NCBI GenBank assembly: GCA_016865955.1
Contig: VGNW01000011.1
Location: forward strand, 1 to 22,989
Direction: 5' to 3'
Origin: Chloroflexota bacterium
GTDB lineage: Bacteria; Chloroflexota; Dehalococcoidia; SZUA-161
Length of the DNA stretch: 22,989 bases
Part shown: positions 14,296 through 21,193 of the stretch, one piece after another
Layout: each line of letters opens with the position of its first letter
Numbering within the stretch: the first letter of the stretch is position 1
The notes under the pieces: model-generated
Database searches by the model: none
Told to the model about the DNA's origin: nothing
What the model saw: the letters and a program-made list of their open reading frames with translations, nothing else
Translations under genes and position numbers: made by a program

Positions 14296-15273
14296 ATGAA
14301 ATACACCATTACCGCAGAGAGCTTCGATAGCCTGGAATCAGCGTGTGATGACCTGAAACAGCGTCTGAGGTGGGATATCCCTTTCATGCTGCCGGGATGG
14401 CTCAGGGTGTGGTGGCAGGCGTTCGGGACCGCGTCGGAACTGTATCTGCGCTCCGTTAGAGAGGGCAAAGGCGTTATCGGCATCGCGCCGCTGCAGATAA
14501 AGGACGGCGTAGCCTGTTTCATCGGCAGCCCCGATGTCTGCGACTATATGGACTTCGTGGTTGCCCCCGGCAAGGAACGGGCTTTCTTCACCGCGCTGCT
14601 CGACAACTTGCAGCACGAAGGGATTAAAGAGCTATATCTGGAGTCGCTGAAGCCCGATTCCGCCGTGATGACCTCGCTGATTCCTCTGGCAAAAAGCCGA
14701 GGCTACGAGGTTGCCTGCACCCAGCAGGATGTCTCGCTCGACCTCGAGCTGCCTCCCACCTGGGAGGAATATCTCAATACGCTCACCCCCAAGCAGCGCC
14801 GCGAGACGGGTCGGAGGTTCAGAAGGCTGGATGAGATGGGCGACACCACGTTCCGCACCGTCGAGACCGCCGAGCCCGAGGCCATGAATACTTTTTTCAA
14901 GCTGCTGCGCCAGAGCAGACCGGACAAGGCAGCCTTCATGACCGCGCGAATGGAATCGTTCTTCAGGGCATTGGCTGACTCTATGGCGGAGGCTAAAATG
15001 CTGAGGCTGGGCATGATGGAAGTCTCAACGCTGCCTGTTGCGGCGGTGCTGTGCTTCGACTACAATGAAACGGTGTACCTTTATAACAGCGGCTACGACC
15101 CGCAGCACGGCTTTTTGAGCGTGGGGCTGCTCTCCAAGGTACTGTCCATCAAGGACAGCATCGCGCGGGGCAAAAAGAGGTACGATTTCCTGAAGGGGGC
15201 GGAGGAGTATAAGTACCGGCTGAAGGGGAGAGAGATTCCGATTTACAGTTGCAAAATGCAAATTGAAAAGTGA
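14296..15273 (+). CDS. FemAB/BioF2-like acyl- or aminoacyl-transferase
   Basis: A 325-residue cytoplasmic protein with the double-GNAT plan of the FemAB/BioF2-like acetyltransferase group (Acetyltransf_6 type). Diagnostic segments are the N-terminal FMLPGWLRVWWQAFG (the S/P-x-W-W-x-x-x-G block), IGIAPLQIKDG, the Lys/Arg-rich helix LTPKQRRETGRRFRRLDEMG, and the C-terminal VAAVLCFDYNETVYLYNSGYDPQHG followed by GVGLL-like SVGLLSKVL and YDFLKGAEEYKYRLKG. These are the conserved AGxL/YLY.S.Y....S.G..L and DFLRG.E.YK..W parts of the family. There is no Shine-Dalgarno before the ATG. The last residues (CKMQIEK) are encoded by the repeat that begins at about 15248. It heads a + strand run with a GT4 and a PIG-L protein and may act on the same sugar product. 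Acceptor unknown. Confidence 0.85.
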   Translation: MKYTITAESFDSLESACDDLKQRLRWDIPFMLPGWLRVWWQAFGTASELYLRSVREGKGVIGIAPLQIKDGVACFIGSPDVCDYMDFVVAPGKERAFFTALLDNLQHEGIKELYLESLKPDSAVMTSLIPLAKSRGYEVACTQQDVSLDLELPPTWEEYLNTLTPKQRRETGRRFRRLDEMGDTTFRTVETAEPEAMNTFFKLLRQSRPDKAAFMTARMESFFRALADSMAEAKMLRLGMMEVSTLPVAAVLCFDYNETVYLYNSGYDPQHGFLSVGLLSKVLSIKDSIARGKKRYDFLKGAEEYKYRLKGREIPIYSCKMQIEK

Positions 15274-15361
15274 AAAATGCAAAATGTAGGGGCGAACGAT
15301 GCTTCGCCCAATCCCTCTCCCTTGACGGGTTCACCGTGAACGGGAGAGGCTAGGTGAGGGT
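15248..15361. repeat. composite repeat: TGCAAAT tract, GTAGGGGCG palindrome, CCCTCTCCC module (copy 6)
   Basis: The order is a GTTGCAAAATGCAAATTG tract (15248-15285), GTAGGGGCGAA-cgatgc-TTCGCCC (15286-15309) and a CCCTCTCCC ... GGGAGAGG module with AGGTGAGGGTGA (15312-15361). The tract overlaps the last codons and stop of the acyltransferase gene. The first two modules match the minus-strand copy at 3582-3642. Confidence 0.8.
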
Positions 15362-15399
15362 GAAAGCTTACGGCTAAAGGCTAATTGGAGAAGACCTTA

Positions 15400-16659
15400 A
15401 TGACATCAGATACATTCAGGATAGCCATGCTCAGCGTGCATAGCTGTCCGGTGGGTAAACTGGGCAGCAAGGACACCGGCGGCATGAGCGTTTATATCAG
15501 GGAGCTTGCCCGCGAGCTGGGAAAGCGCGGAGACCGCGTCGATATTTATACCCGCGCTCACGACCCGTCGGAGAACGTTATTGTCGAGCTGGGCGATAAC
15601 GCGCGGATTATCCACCTGCAGGCGGGAGAGGTCGAGCCTGTAGATAAGCTGGCAGTCTACTCTCATCTCGAAGCCTTCGCCCGGGCGCTGGAGGATTTCA
15701 GGGAGCGCAACGAACTGCAATACGATGTAATACACAGCCACTACTGGCTATCGGGCTGGGTGGGCAGAAAGATACAGCGCCGCTGGGATGTACCCCATGT
15801 CATCATGTTCCACACGCTGGGCGCTATTAAAAATGCAATCGGCGTGGGGGAAACCGAACCGGCGCTGCGCATCATGGCGGAGAAGGAGCTGGCTCAGGAC
15901 TGCCAGCGCATCATCGCCGCCACCGAGAGAGAGAAGAATGATCTGGGTAGATACTACGACGCCCCGCCCGATAAAATAAGCGTCATTCCCTGCGGGGTGA
16001 ACCTCGATTTGTTCCAGCGCATAGATAAAGAAGCTGCCCGACGGCGTCTCGACTTCAACGGCAACAAAATCATCCTGTTCGTGGGCAGAATAGAACCGCT
16101 GAAGGGACTGGACAAGCTGCTCGCCGCGCTGCCCGCCCTGGACAGCGGGCAGGAGCCTCTGCTGGTAGTGGTCGGGGGCGACGAACGGAGCCAGGCGGAG
16201 GTGGAAAGGCTGAGAAAGCTCTCCCGCAGCCTGCGCATCGAGGGCTCAGTCGATTTCAGGGGCATCGAGGAGCAGGAGAGACTGCCGCTCTATTACAGCG
16301 CCGCCGATGTCTGCGTTATACCCTCGTACTACGAGAGCTTCGGACTGGTGGCGCTGGAGTCGCTGGCATGCGGCACGCCCATCGTGGCAACGAGGGTAGG
16401 GTGTGTCGAGAGCGTAATCCGTCAGGGGCAGAACGGCTGCATGGTGGAGGATAACGCGCCTGTCCGGCTTGCCGACAGTATAGCGGGGCTTCTGAAAGAG
16501 CAGAATAACGGCGCGAAATCAGCCGACTCAATCCGAGCCTCGGTAGACGGATATGGCTGGTCGAATATAGCCGAGGCGATTGTGCCGGCATATAGAGAGG
16601 TTGTGGCAAAGGGTTGCGGTTGCGCAACTGGAAACGTGATTCGGGGTGGGGTTGCGTAG
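15400..16659 (+). CDS. GT4 family glycosyltransferase, MshA/sucrose-phosphate-synthase-like
   Basis: A 419-residue GT-B glycosyltransferase that would move a sugar from a nucleotide-sugar donor. The N-terminal SVHSCPVGKLGSKDTGGMSV is the acceptor-side loop of MshA-type enzymes (GGMNVY in relatives), and YDVIHSHYWLSGWVG is another hallmark. The donor domain has ILFVGRIEPLKGLDKLL (G-R-x-x-x-x-K-G) and PSYYESFGLVALESLACGTP with the E-x7-E motif. The ATG at 15400 has GGAG 9 nt upstream; a TTG at 15385 overlaps that site. The C-terminal 15 residues (CGCATGNVIRGGVA-like) look like translated repeat DNA. Members make inositol-GlcNAc, malate-GlcNAc, sucrose or cell-surface glycans; the donor and acceptor here are open. 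A PIG-L deacetylase follows. Confidence 0.92.
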   Translation: MTSDTFRIAMLSVHSCPVGKLGSKDTGGMSVYIRELARELGKRGDRVDIYTRAHDPSENVIVELGDNARIIHLQAGEVEPVDKLAVYSHLEAFARALEDFRERNELQYDVIHSHYWLSGWVGRKIQRRWDVPHVIMFHTLGAIKNAIGVGETEPALRIMAEKELAQDCQRIIAATEREKNDLGRYYDAPPDKISVIPCGVNLDLFQRIDKEAARRRLDFNGNKIILFVGRIEPLKGLDKLLAALPALDSGQEPLLVVVGGDERSQAEVERLRKLSRSLRIEGSVDFRGIEEQERLPLYYSAADVCVIPSYYESFGLVALESLACGTPIVATRVGCVESVIRQGQNGCMVEDNAPVRLADSIAGLLKEQNNGAKSADSIRASVDGYGWSNIAEAIVPAYREVVAKGCGCATGNVIRGGVA

Positions 16660-16669
16660 CCCCGCAACC
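16650..16669. repeat. GC-rich hairpin at the glycosyltransferase stop codon
   Basis: GGTTGCG (16650-16656) pairs with CGCAACC (16663-16669), with the TAG stop in the loop. It resembles the intergenic palindromes in size and GC content. The remaining gap to the PIG-L gene (16670-16758) shows nothing but the ribosome binding site. Confidence 0.5.
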
Positions 16670-16758
16670 GAGCGACGCAGGACGAAACGAGCCGCACAAC
16701 CGAATTACGGATGACCGATACATAGTTGAAAAATGCGGTGTAAGGAGGCTTGTCTATC

Positions 16759-17454
16759 TTGACTAACCCTGCCTATGCGCTGGTGGTCACGGCGCACCCC
16801 GACGACGCGGAGTTCGGCGTCGCCGGAACGGTCGCCCGCTGGGTGACAGAGGGCAAGGATGTGGTCTATGTTGTCTGCACCAACGGCGATAAGGGCACCA
16901 CGGATCCGGATATGAAGCCGGAACTGCTCACCAGAATCAGGGAGCAGGAGCAGCTCGCCGCAGCTAAGGTGCTCGGAGCAAGAGAAGTTATTTTCCTGCG
17001 CCACCCCGACCAGGGGCTGGAGGACACTCCCGAGTTCCGCAAACAGATAGTGCGCCTGATAAGGATGTACCGACCTGAGGTCGTAGCGACCTCAGACCCC
17101 TACCCGCGCTATGTCTGGCACCGCGACCACCGCATCGCGGGACAGGTAGTGCTGGATGCAGTTTTCCCATATGCCAGGGACTTGCATGCCTATCCCGATT
17201 TGCTGCTGGAAGGGCTGAAGCCTCACAAGGTAAAAGAGGTATTGCTCTGGGCGGCAGACGACGCGAATTACCTCTCGGATATAACCGATACCTTCGACCT
17301 CAAGATGGCGGCACTGCGCTGCCACAAGAGCCAGGTGGGGCATTTTTCATCCCGGGATTTAGAGGACGGGCTCAGAGAACAGCACAAAAGGCTGGCTGAG
17401 GGGCAAACCTTCAAACTGGCTGAGGCTTTCCACCGCGTGGAAATGTTCTGCTGA
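16759..17454 (+). CDS. PIG-L family zinc-dependent deacetylase
   Basis: A 231-residue member of the PIG-L/LmbE family, which removes acetyl groups from N-acetylglucosamine-type sugars. The zinc-binding AHPDD motif is at residues 12-16 (TAHPDDAEFGVAGT), and the third ligand is in WHRDHRIAG (H121 and H124). The GDKGTTDPDM segment and REQEQLAAAKVLG helix are typical of MshB/BshB-like members. The start is taken as the TTG at 16759 because AAGGAGG (16742-16748) is 10 nt upstream; the TTG at 16750 is too close. It follows a GT4 gene, the same pairing that mycothiol (MshA/MshB) and bacillithiol (BshA/BshB) pathways use, and ends before a strong terminator. The actual substrate is not shown by sequence. 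Confidence 0.9.
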   Translation: MTNPAYALVVTAHPDDAEFGVAGTVARWVTEGKDVVYVVCTNGDKGTTDPDMKPELLTRIREQEQLAAAKVLGAREVIFLRHPDQGLEDTPEFRKQIVRLIRMYRPEVVATSDPYPRYVWHRDHRIAGQVVLDAVFPYARDLHAYPDLLLEGLKPHKVKEVLLWAADDANYLSDITDTFDLKMAALRCHKSQVGHFSSRDLEDGLREQHKRLAEGQTFKLAEAFHRVEMFC

Positions 17455-17483
17455 CCGTCAATACTATATTGCGGGCATGAGAC

Positions 17484-17519
17484 AACGGAGCCAGGCTGAG
17501 CCCGGCTCCGTTTATATTT
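17484..17519 (+). terminator. rho-independent terminator after the PIG-L gene
   Basis: A 9-bp stem AACGGAGCC / GGCTCCGTT (17484-17492 and 17504-17512) with an 11-nt loop, followed by TATATTT. It lies 30 nt after the PIG-L stop, in the gap to the convergent zinc-ribbon gene. Confidence 0.85.
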
Positions 17520-17530
17520 CCAAACTTATA

Positions 17531-17854
17531 TTATCGCCGACCACCGGCTGGTCTGTTCTTGTCGTAGCAGCGGCTGCAATACACCGGTCTGCCGCCTCGC
17601 GGCTCAAAGGGAACCTGTGTCTCAGCGCCGCACGCAGCGCACACCGCAGGGTACATCTGGCGGTTCGCTCTGCCGCCACCGCCACCACCGCCACCTAAAC
17701 CGCTGCGCTGCCCTCTTCGGGCATCACGACAGGTGGGGCATCTTTTGGGTTCGTTGGTGTACCCCTTCTTGGCGAAGAACTCCTGCTCTTCGGCGGTAAA
17801 GGAGAAACTGGCGCCGCAATCAGCACACTGCAGCGACTTGTCTTGAAAGGCCAT
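17531..17854 (-). CDS. small double zinc-ribbon protein
   Basis: A 107-residue protein with four CxxC knuckles: CADC (residues 10-13) paired with CPTC (39-42), and CAAC paired with CSRC near the C-terminus. The first half (DKSLQCADCGASFSFTAEEQ, EFFAKKGYTNEPKRCPTCR) is the known probable-zinc-ribbon domain. The second half (PAVCAACGAETQVPFEPRGG, RPVYCSRCYDKN) is the CxxC-x16-19-CxxC module often seen in Chloroflexi and other environmental bacteria. A Gly-only linker (GLGGGGGGGG) joins them. AGGAGG lies 7 nt before the ATG at 17854. It has its own promoter at 17999-17971. A nucleic-acid or protein-binding role is likely, but no specific function is known. Confidence 0.88.
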   Translation of the reverse strand: MAFQDKSLQCADCGASFSFTAEEQEFFAKKGYTNEPKRCPTCRDARRGQRSGLGGGGGGGGRANRQMYPAVCAACGAETQVPFEPRGGRPVYCSRCYDKNRPAGGRR

Positions 17855-17970
17855 TAAATGACCTCCTTCTTGATACTAGTTGGTTACAGTTCGGTCATCC
17901 AAGGCCTGTGGTGTCGTCAAAGCAGAGACCCTTCAGCGGACTGGAAACCTATACTTTAACCACCAGAAGC

Positions 17971-17999
17971 ACTATAACAGAAAAAATTTGGCGTTGCAA
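17971..17999 (-). promoter_or_regulatory. promoter of the zinc-ribbon gene
   Basis: On the minus strand TTGCAA (17999-17994), 17-nt spacer, TATAGT (17976-17971) preceded by TGT as an extended -10. The leader would be about 110 nt. A second TATAGG-like box lies further down without a good -35. Confidence 0.55.
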
Positions 18000-18025
18000 A
18001 TGGACGAAGCAAGCAAGGAGTCCAG

Positions 18026-18110
18026 AGGGGCAAGGCCCCTTTGGCGGGGGTTGGGGGGTGTCCCCCCATTTCCCCACATCCCCCAAGACTGGGGGATAAC
18101 AGGGGGTTGA
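18026..18110. repeat. C5/G5 hairpin repeat (copy 7, matches 4671-4750)
   Basis: AGGGGC-AAG-GCCCCT (18026-18040), GGGGGG-TGT-CCCCCC (18053-18067) and TCCCCCA-agac-TGGGGGA (18079-18096), ending AGGGGGTTGA. The order, spacing and orientation match the copy at 4671-4750. It lies just downstream of the radical SAM stop and could serve as its transcription end, though no T-run follows. Confidence 0.8.
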
Positions 18111-18126
18111 AAAGAGATAGTAGCAC

Positions 18127-19170
18127 CTACGGTTGATAATAGGGGCACTGGGGGTCGGGGCCGAGGTAGTCTTCTTCGCCCATGGCGCGAGCATAAGCCA
18201 GCGCAATAGCGCGGCAGCCGCGGCATACCGGCCAGTAGCGGCAGGAATTGCAGCCGCTGTGATAGCTCTCCCGCTTCCTCAGAGACCACAGCACCGGCGA
18301 CTCTGCCCACAACTCGCGGAAGGAGTCCTTCCGGATATTGCCCACCGGCAAATCCATGCGGCGGCAGGGCATGATAGTGCCGTCGCAGGTGATAGTGACA
18401 CCGAATATGCCAGCAGCGCAGCCGCCTACGGGAATCCCGGTCTGAGGTATCTCCTCAGCCATATCGGGGATGCCAGCCAGCGGGTCGCGCGAAGTGACAA
18501 ATACCCTGTCATTGCCTTTATGTTTCCGCAGCCCTTTGTAGAAGTCGGCGACTTCCGGCGCGGTCAATGCCTGGCTGCTGAGACCCTTGCCTCTTCCTGT
18601 AGGAACCAGCCGCGAGAAGGCGATGGCGCTCACGCCCAGTTCCTCTGCCAGTTGAATAAGCTCGCCAGTTTGACCTTTATTAACCCTGGATACAGTGAGA
18701 TTGATATTTGTATCGACGTCCTGTGCCACCAGGTTTCCTATGCCTTTCAGCGTGCGCCGGAATGAGCCATTACCTCTCAAGATGTCGTGAGTATCCTCAA
18801 GCCCATCGAGGCTTATCTGGACATCGCTGACCCCCGCCTCCTCGATTTTTTGTGCGGCATCGCCGTCGATGAGCGTGCCGTTGCTCATCAGTGCGGTGGT
18901 AAAGCCCGCTTCATAAGCGTATTTCAGTATCAGGAACAGGTCTTTCCGCAGCAGCGGCTCGCCGCCGGTAAAATGAAAGCTGGGCGACATTTCCATCTCG
19001 TACTCTGTCGCCCAGCTCTGTACCGCTTCTTTGATATTATCGATCGCCCTGCAGATTTCCCTGTAATCCATCTCCGACACCTTGCCGGACTGGTAGCAGT
19101 GTCGGCAATTTAAATTGCATCTCTCCGTTAGATGAAATTGAACGAAGAAATCGTAGGGCGTTCCTTTCAT
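18127..19170 (-). CDS. radical SAM/SPASM domain protein, probable peptide maturase
   Basis: A 347-residue radical S-adenosylmethionine enzyme. The [4Fe-4S]/SAM site is C18-x3-C22-x2-C25 in TERCNLNCRHCYQ, and the GGEP motif is at 69-72 (FHFTGGEPLLRKDL). After the barrel, a SPASM domain binds two extra clusters: C251, C262 and C269 (GGCAAGIFGVTITCDGT, IMPCRRMDLPVGNI), then C307-x2-C310-x5-C316-x2-C319 and C342. SPASM proteins of this size modify short peptides (PqqE, sactipeptide, ranthipeptide and mycofactocin enzymes) or proteins such as sulfatases. There is no PqqD-like N-terminal peptide-binding domain and none is encoded nearby. The ATG at 19170 follows an in-frame TAA. It lies 46 nt downstream of a 32-codon peptide gene and a hairpin, under a shared promoter, which points to that peptide as substrate (inference). 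Confidence 0.93.
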   Translation of the reverse strand: MKGTPYDFFVQFHLTERCNLNCRHCYQSGKVSEMDYREICRAIDNIKEAVQSWATEYEMEMSPSFHFTGGEPLLRKDLFLILKYAYEAGFTTALMSNGTLIDGDAAQKIEEAGVSDVQISLDGLEDTHDILRGNGSFRRTLKGIGNLVAQDVDTNINLTVSRVNKGQTGELIQLAEELGVSAIAFSRLVPTGRGKGLSSQALTAPEVADFYKGLRKHKGNDRVFVTSRDPLAGIPDMAEEIPQTGIPVGGCAAGIFGVTITCDGTIMPCRRMDLPVGNIRKDSFRELWAESPVLWSLRKRESYHSGCNSCRYWPVCRGCRAIALAYARAMGEEDYLGPDPQCPYYQP

Positions 19171-19179
19171 AACCGCTTA

Positions 19180-19196
19180 ATTGCCGAACCGGCAAT
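19180..19196 (-). promoter_or_regulatory. hairpin between the peptide gene and the radical SAM gene
   Basis: ATTGCCG-GTT-CGGCAAT on the minus strand, a perfect 7-bp stem with a 3-nt loop, ending 9 nt before the radical SAM ATG. There is no T-run. Such stems between a precursor and its maturase commonly lower expression of the downstream gene or stabilise the short upstream mRNA; that reading is an inference. Confidence 0.6.
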
Positions 19197-19216
19197 CATT
19201 TACCCTTTCAGGACTT

Positions 19217-19315
19217 TCAGGCGAGGCAGCTCCTGGTCAGCGCCTTGCTCTTATCCAGCGCCTCCTTCAGGCTCCGGAAGAGCAGAGCCTCCTTTTTCTG
19301 CAACTCCTCTCGCAT
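19217..19315 (-). CDS. 32-residue peptide, candidate precursor for the SPASM radical SAM enzyme
   Basis: A short open frame with start ATG at 19315 and stop TGA at 19219-19217. The peptide begins MREELQKKEALLF, continues RSLKEALDKSK and ends ALTRSCLA. The N-terminal two thirds are charged and helix-forming (leader-like); the tail carries the only cysteine, five residues before the end counting from SCLA. A perfect AAGGAGGTGA Shine-Dalgarno (19331-19322) sits 6 nt upstream, the best ribosome site in the window, and a consensus promoter lies at 19414-19387. These make translation likely. Position and size fit a RiPP-type precursor for the adjacent SPASM enzyme. I recognise no named family, and it could instead be a regulatory leader peptide. 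Confidence 0.7.
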   Translation of the reverse strand: MREELQKKEALLFRSLKEALDKSKALTRSCLA

Positions 19316-19386
19316 AGGCCCTCACCTCCTTCCTGACCTTCTTACCGATGCGGAAATACGCTCAGCAATCGGTATCAGGTGGTCGA

Positions 19387-19414
19387 ATTGTATCATCACA
19401 CAGGAGATTGTCAA
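19387..19414 (-). promoter_or_regulatory. promoter of the peptide/radical SAM unit
   Basis: On the minus strand a perfect TTGACA (19414-19409), 16-nt spacer, TACAAT (19392-19387) preceded by TGA (extended -10). The start near 19380 gives a 65-nt leader to the peptide ATG. It lies in the 153-nt gap after ilvD, where no clear ilvD terminator was seen. Confidence 0.7.
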
Positions 19415-19468
19415 GGTAAAACGGGGCATCCGCAGCAAAATGTAAGAGATTTGTAATATTGCTATGCC

Positions 19469-21055
19469 TCAAGGGGATGGCAGCTTCAGAATCGCTCCGG
19501 TGCTGGCTGAGGTGGCGAGGGCGGAGTACCTCTGCAAATAGCTCTTCACCTCTCGCTTCAGCGGCGGCGTCGACCACTTAGAGAGTCTCTTCTTTATCTC
19601 GGTTTGCGACAGTTTGACATTGAGCGTCCTCTTGGGGATGTCGAACTCTATAATATCGCCTTCCTGCACAATGGCTATGGGTCCGCCTACCATGGCTTCC
19701 GGTGATACATGTCCTATGGCAGCCCCGCTCGTGGCACCCGAGAACCTGCCGTCGGTAACCAGCGCCACATCAGCTTCGAGCCCCGTCAATACGATATTTA
19801 TCGTCGCTGTCAGCATCTCGCGAAACCCCGGGCCTCCTTTGGGTCCCTCATACCTGATTACCACGACATCGCCCTTCTGTATACTCCCGCCGAGTATGGC
19901 TGCGACAGCTTCCTCCTCAATATCGAAGACGCGCGCCGGCCCCTTGTGCCGGAGCATCTCCGGTCGCACCGCCGCTTTTTTGACCACTGCCCCTTCTGGA
20001 GCCAGATTGCCGTAGAGTATAGCCAGGCCGCCCTCTTTGTCATAAGGGTCGTCTATGGGTCTGATTACATCCCTGCTGGTGCTCTGGGCGTTTTCGATAA
20101 TCTGACCTACGGTCTCACCGCTTACCGTCGGAGAGTCGAGATGCAGCATGTTTTTCAGGGAAAGCTCCTTCATCACGGCGCTCAGCCCTCCCGCTTCGAA
20201 CATGTCCTGCATAAAGTAAGGTCCCGAGGGGCTGAAGCTGCAGAGCCGCGGCGTGGTGCGGCTCATCTTGTCGAAAAGCTCCAGATTAACTTCAATGCCT
20301 GCCTCGTGCGCCAGCGCCATCAGGTGCAGGATGGTGTTCGAGCTGCCCCCGATAGCCATATCGACCCTGATAGCATTGTCGAAAGCCTTTTTAGTCAAGA
20401 TTTGCGATGGCGTAATGTTATTATTCAATAGCTCCATGATACGCACGCCCGATTGCCTGGCAAGCTGAAGGCGGCGTCCGTATACGGCGGGGATGCAGCT
20501 ATTCCCGGGCAAGGCGAGTCCCAGAGCCTCCGCCATACATGCCATGCTGTTGGCGGTGAACAGCCCCGGGCAGGCTCCGCAGCCGCTGAGTTCAAACAGC
20601 AGAGCGCCGGGAGGGCCTTCTCCCAGCCTGCGGGCAAGCATGGGGCCGCCATTTACCACTATGGCGGGGATGTCCAATCTCGCTGCAGCCATCATCATGC
20701 CGGGGGTTATCTTGTCGCACCCCGTCACCAGCACCATAGCATCGAGACAATGGGCAAGCATCATGGCTTCTATGGAGTCGGCGATAAGCTCCCTGCTGGC
20801 GAGGGGGTAGCACATGCCCGCGTGCCCCATTGCCATCCCGTCGCATATGGCTATGGTGGGGAATTCAAAAGGCGTGCCTCCGGCAGCGATAACCCCTTCT
20901 CTGACGGCGGAGGCTATCTGGTCGAGATGAATATGTCCCGGCACCAGCTCGTTCTGCGAGTTGACTATGGCTATCATGGGCTTCTCCATCTCTTCTTTGG
21001 TTCTGCCCATAGCCTCGAAGAACATCAGCATCGACCGCACCGTATCACTTCTCAT
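19469..21055 (-). CDS. ilvD: dihydroxy-acid dehydratase family protein (IlvD/Edd)
   Basis: A 528-residue iron-sulfur dehydratase. Dihydroxy-acid dehydratase turns 2,3-dihydroxy-isovalerate (or -methylvalerate) into the 2-keto acid in valine/isoleucine synthesis. Family marks are AIVNSQNELVPGHIHLDQIA, CDGMAMGHAGMCYPLASREL, VTGCDKITPGMMMAAARLDI (cluster cysteine), SGCGACPGLFTANSMACMAE (cluster cysteine), GGSSNTILHLMALAHEAG and VTDGRFSGATSGAAIGHVSP. It is 20-30 residues shorter than usual IlvD (about 550-560). After MRSD the usual K-G-x-x-R-A-x-x-R block is replaced by TVRSMLMFFEAMGRTKEE. An in-frame TGA just upstream of the ATG shows it is not misplaced. No other branched-chain genes are adjacent, so a related sugar-acid dehydratase is possible. 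A promoter lies at 21222-21194. Confidence 0.88.
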   Translation of the reverse strand: MRSDTVRSMLMFFEAMGRTKEEMEKPMIAIVNSQNELVPGHIHLDQIASAVREGVIAAGGTPFEFPTIAICDGMAMGHAGMCYPLASRELIADSIEAMMLAHCLDAMVLVTGCDKITPGMMMAAARLDIPAIVVNGGPMLARRLGEGPPGALLFELSGCGACPGLFTANSMACMAEALGLALPGNSCIPAVYGRRLQLARQSGVRIMELLNNNITPSQILTKKAFDNAIRVDMAIGGSSNTILHLMALAHEAGIEVNLELFDKMSRTTPRLCSFSPSGPYFMQDMFEAGGLSAVMKELSLKNMLHLDSPTVSGETVGQIIENAQSTSRDVIRPIDDPYDKEGGLAILYGNLAPEGAVVKKAAVRPEMLRHKGPARVFDIEEEAVAAILGGSIQKGDVVVIRYEGPKGGPGFREMLTATINIVLTGLEADVALVTDGRFSGATSGAAIGHVSPEAMVGGPIAIVQEGDIIEFDIPKRTLNVKLSQTEIKKRLSKWSTPPLKREVKSYLQRYSALATSASTGAILKLPSP

Positions 21056-21193
21056 GCTCCACCGCCTTCCTCAATATATGAACGCGTCATTGCCTTAGCC
21101 AAGTCCCATTGCGGCAAAGAATTCGGAGAGCTTATCCTTAAAACTTTCTATAGAAGTATATCTGCAGTCAAATATGATAATTACGGCGAAGCC

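Noticed and set aside
14296..17454. Firm call of mycothiol or bacillithiol biosynthesis (mshA/mshB or bshA/bshB)
   Set aside because: No ligase (MshC or BshC) is visible and GT4/PIG-L pairs serve many pathways, so gene symbols were left blank.
21056..21187. T-box or leader-peptide attenuator in front of the ilvD-like gene
   Set aside because: No T-box consensus, terminator/antiterminator pair or run of branched-chain codons was found in the leader.
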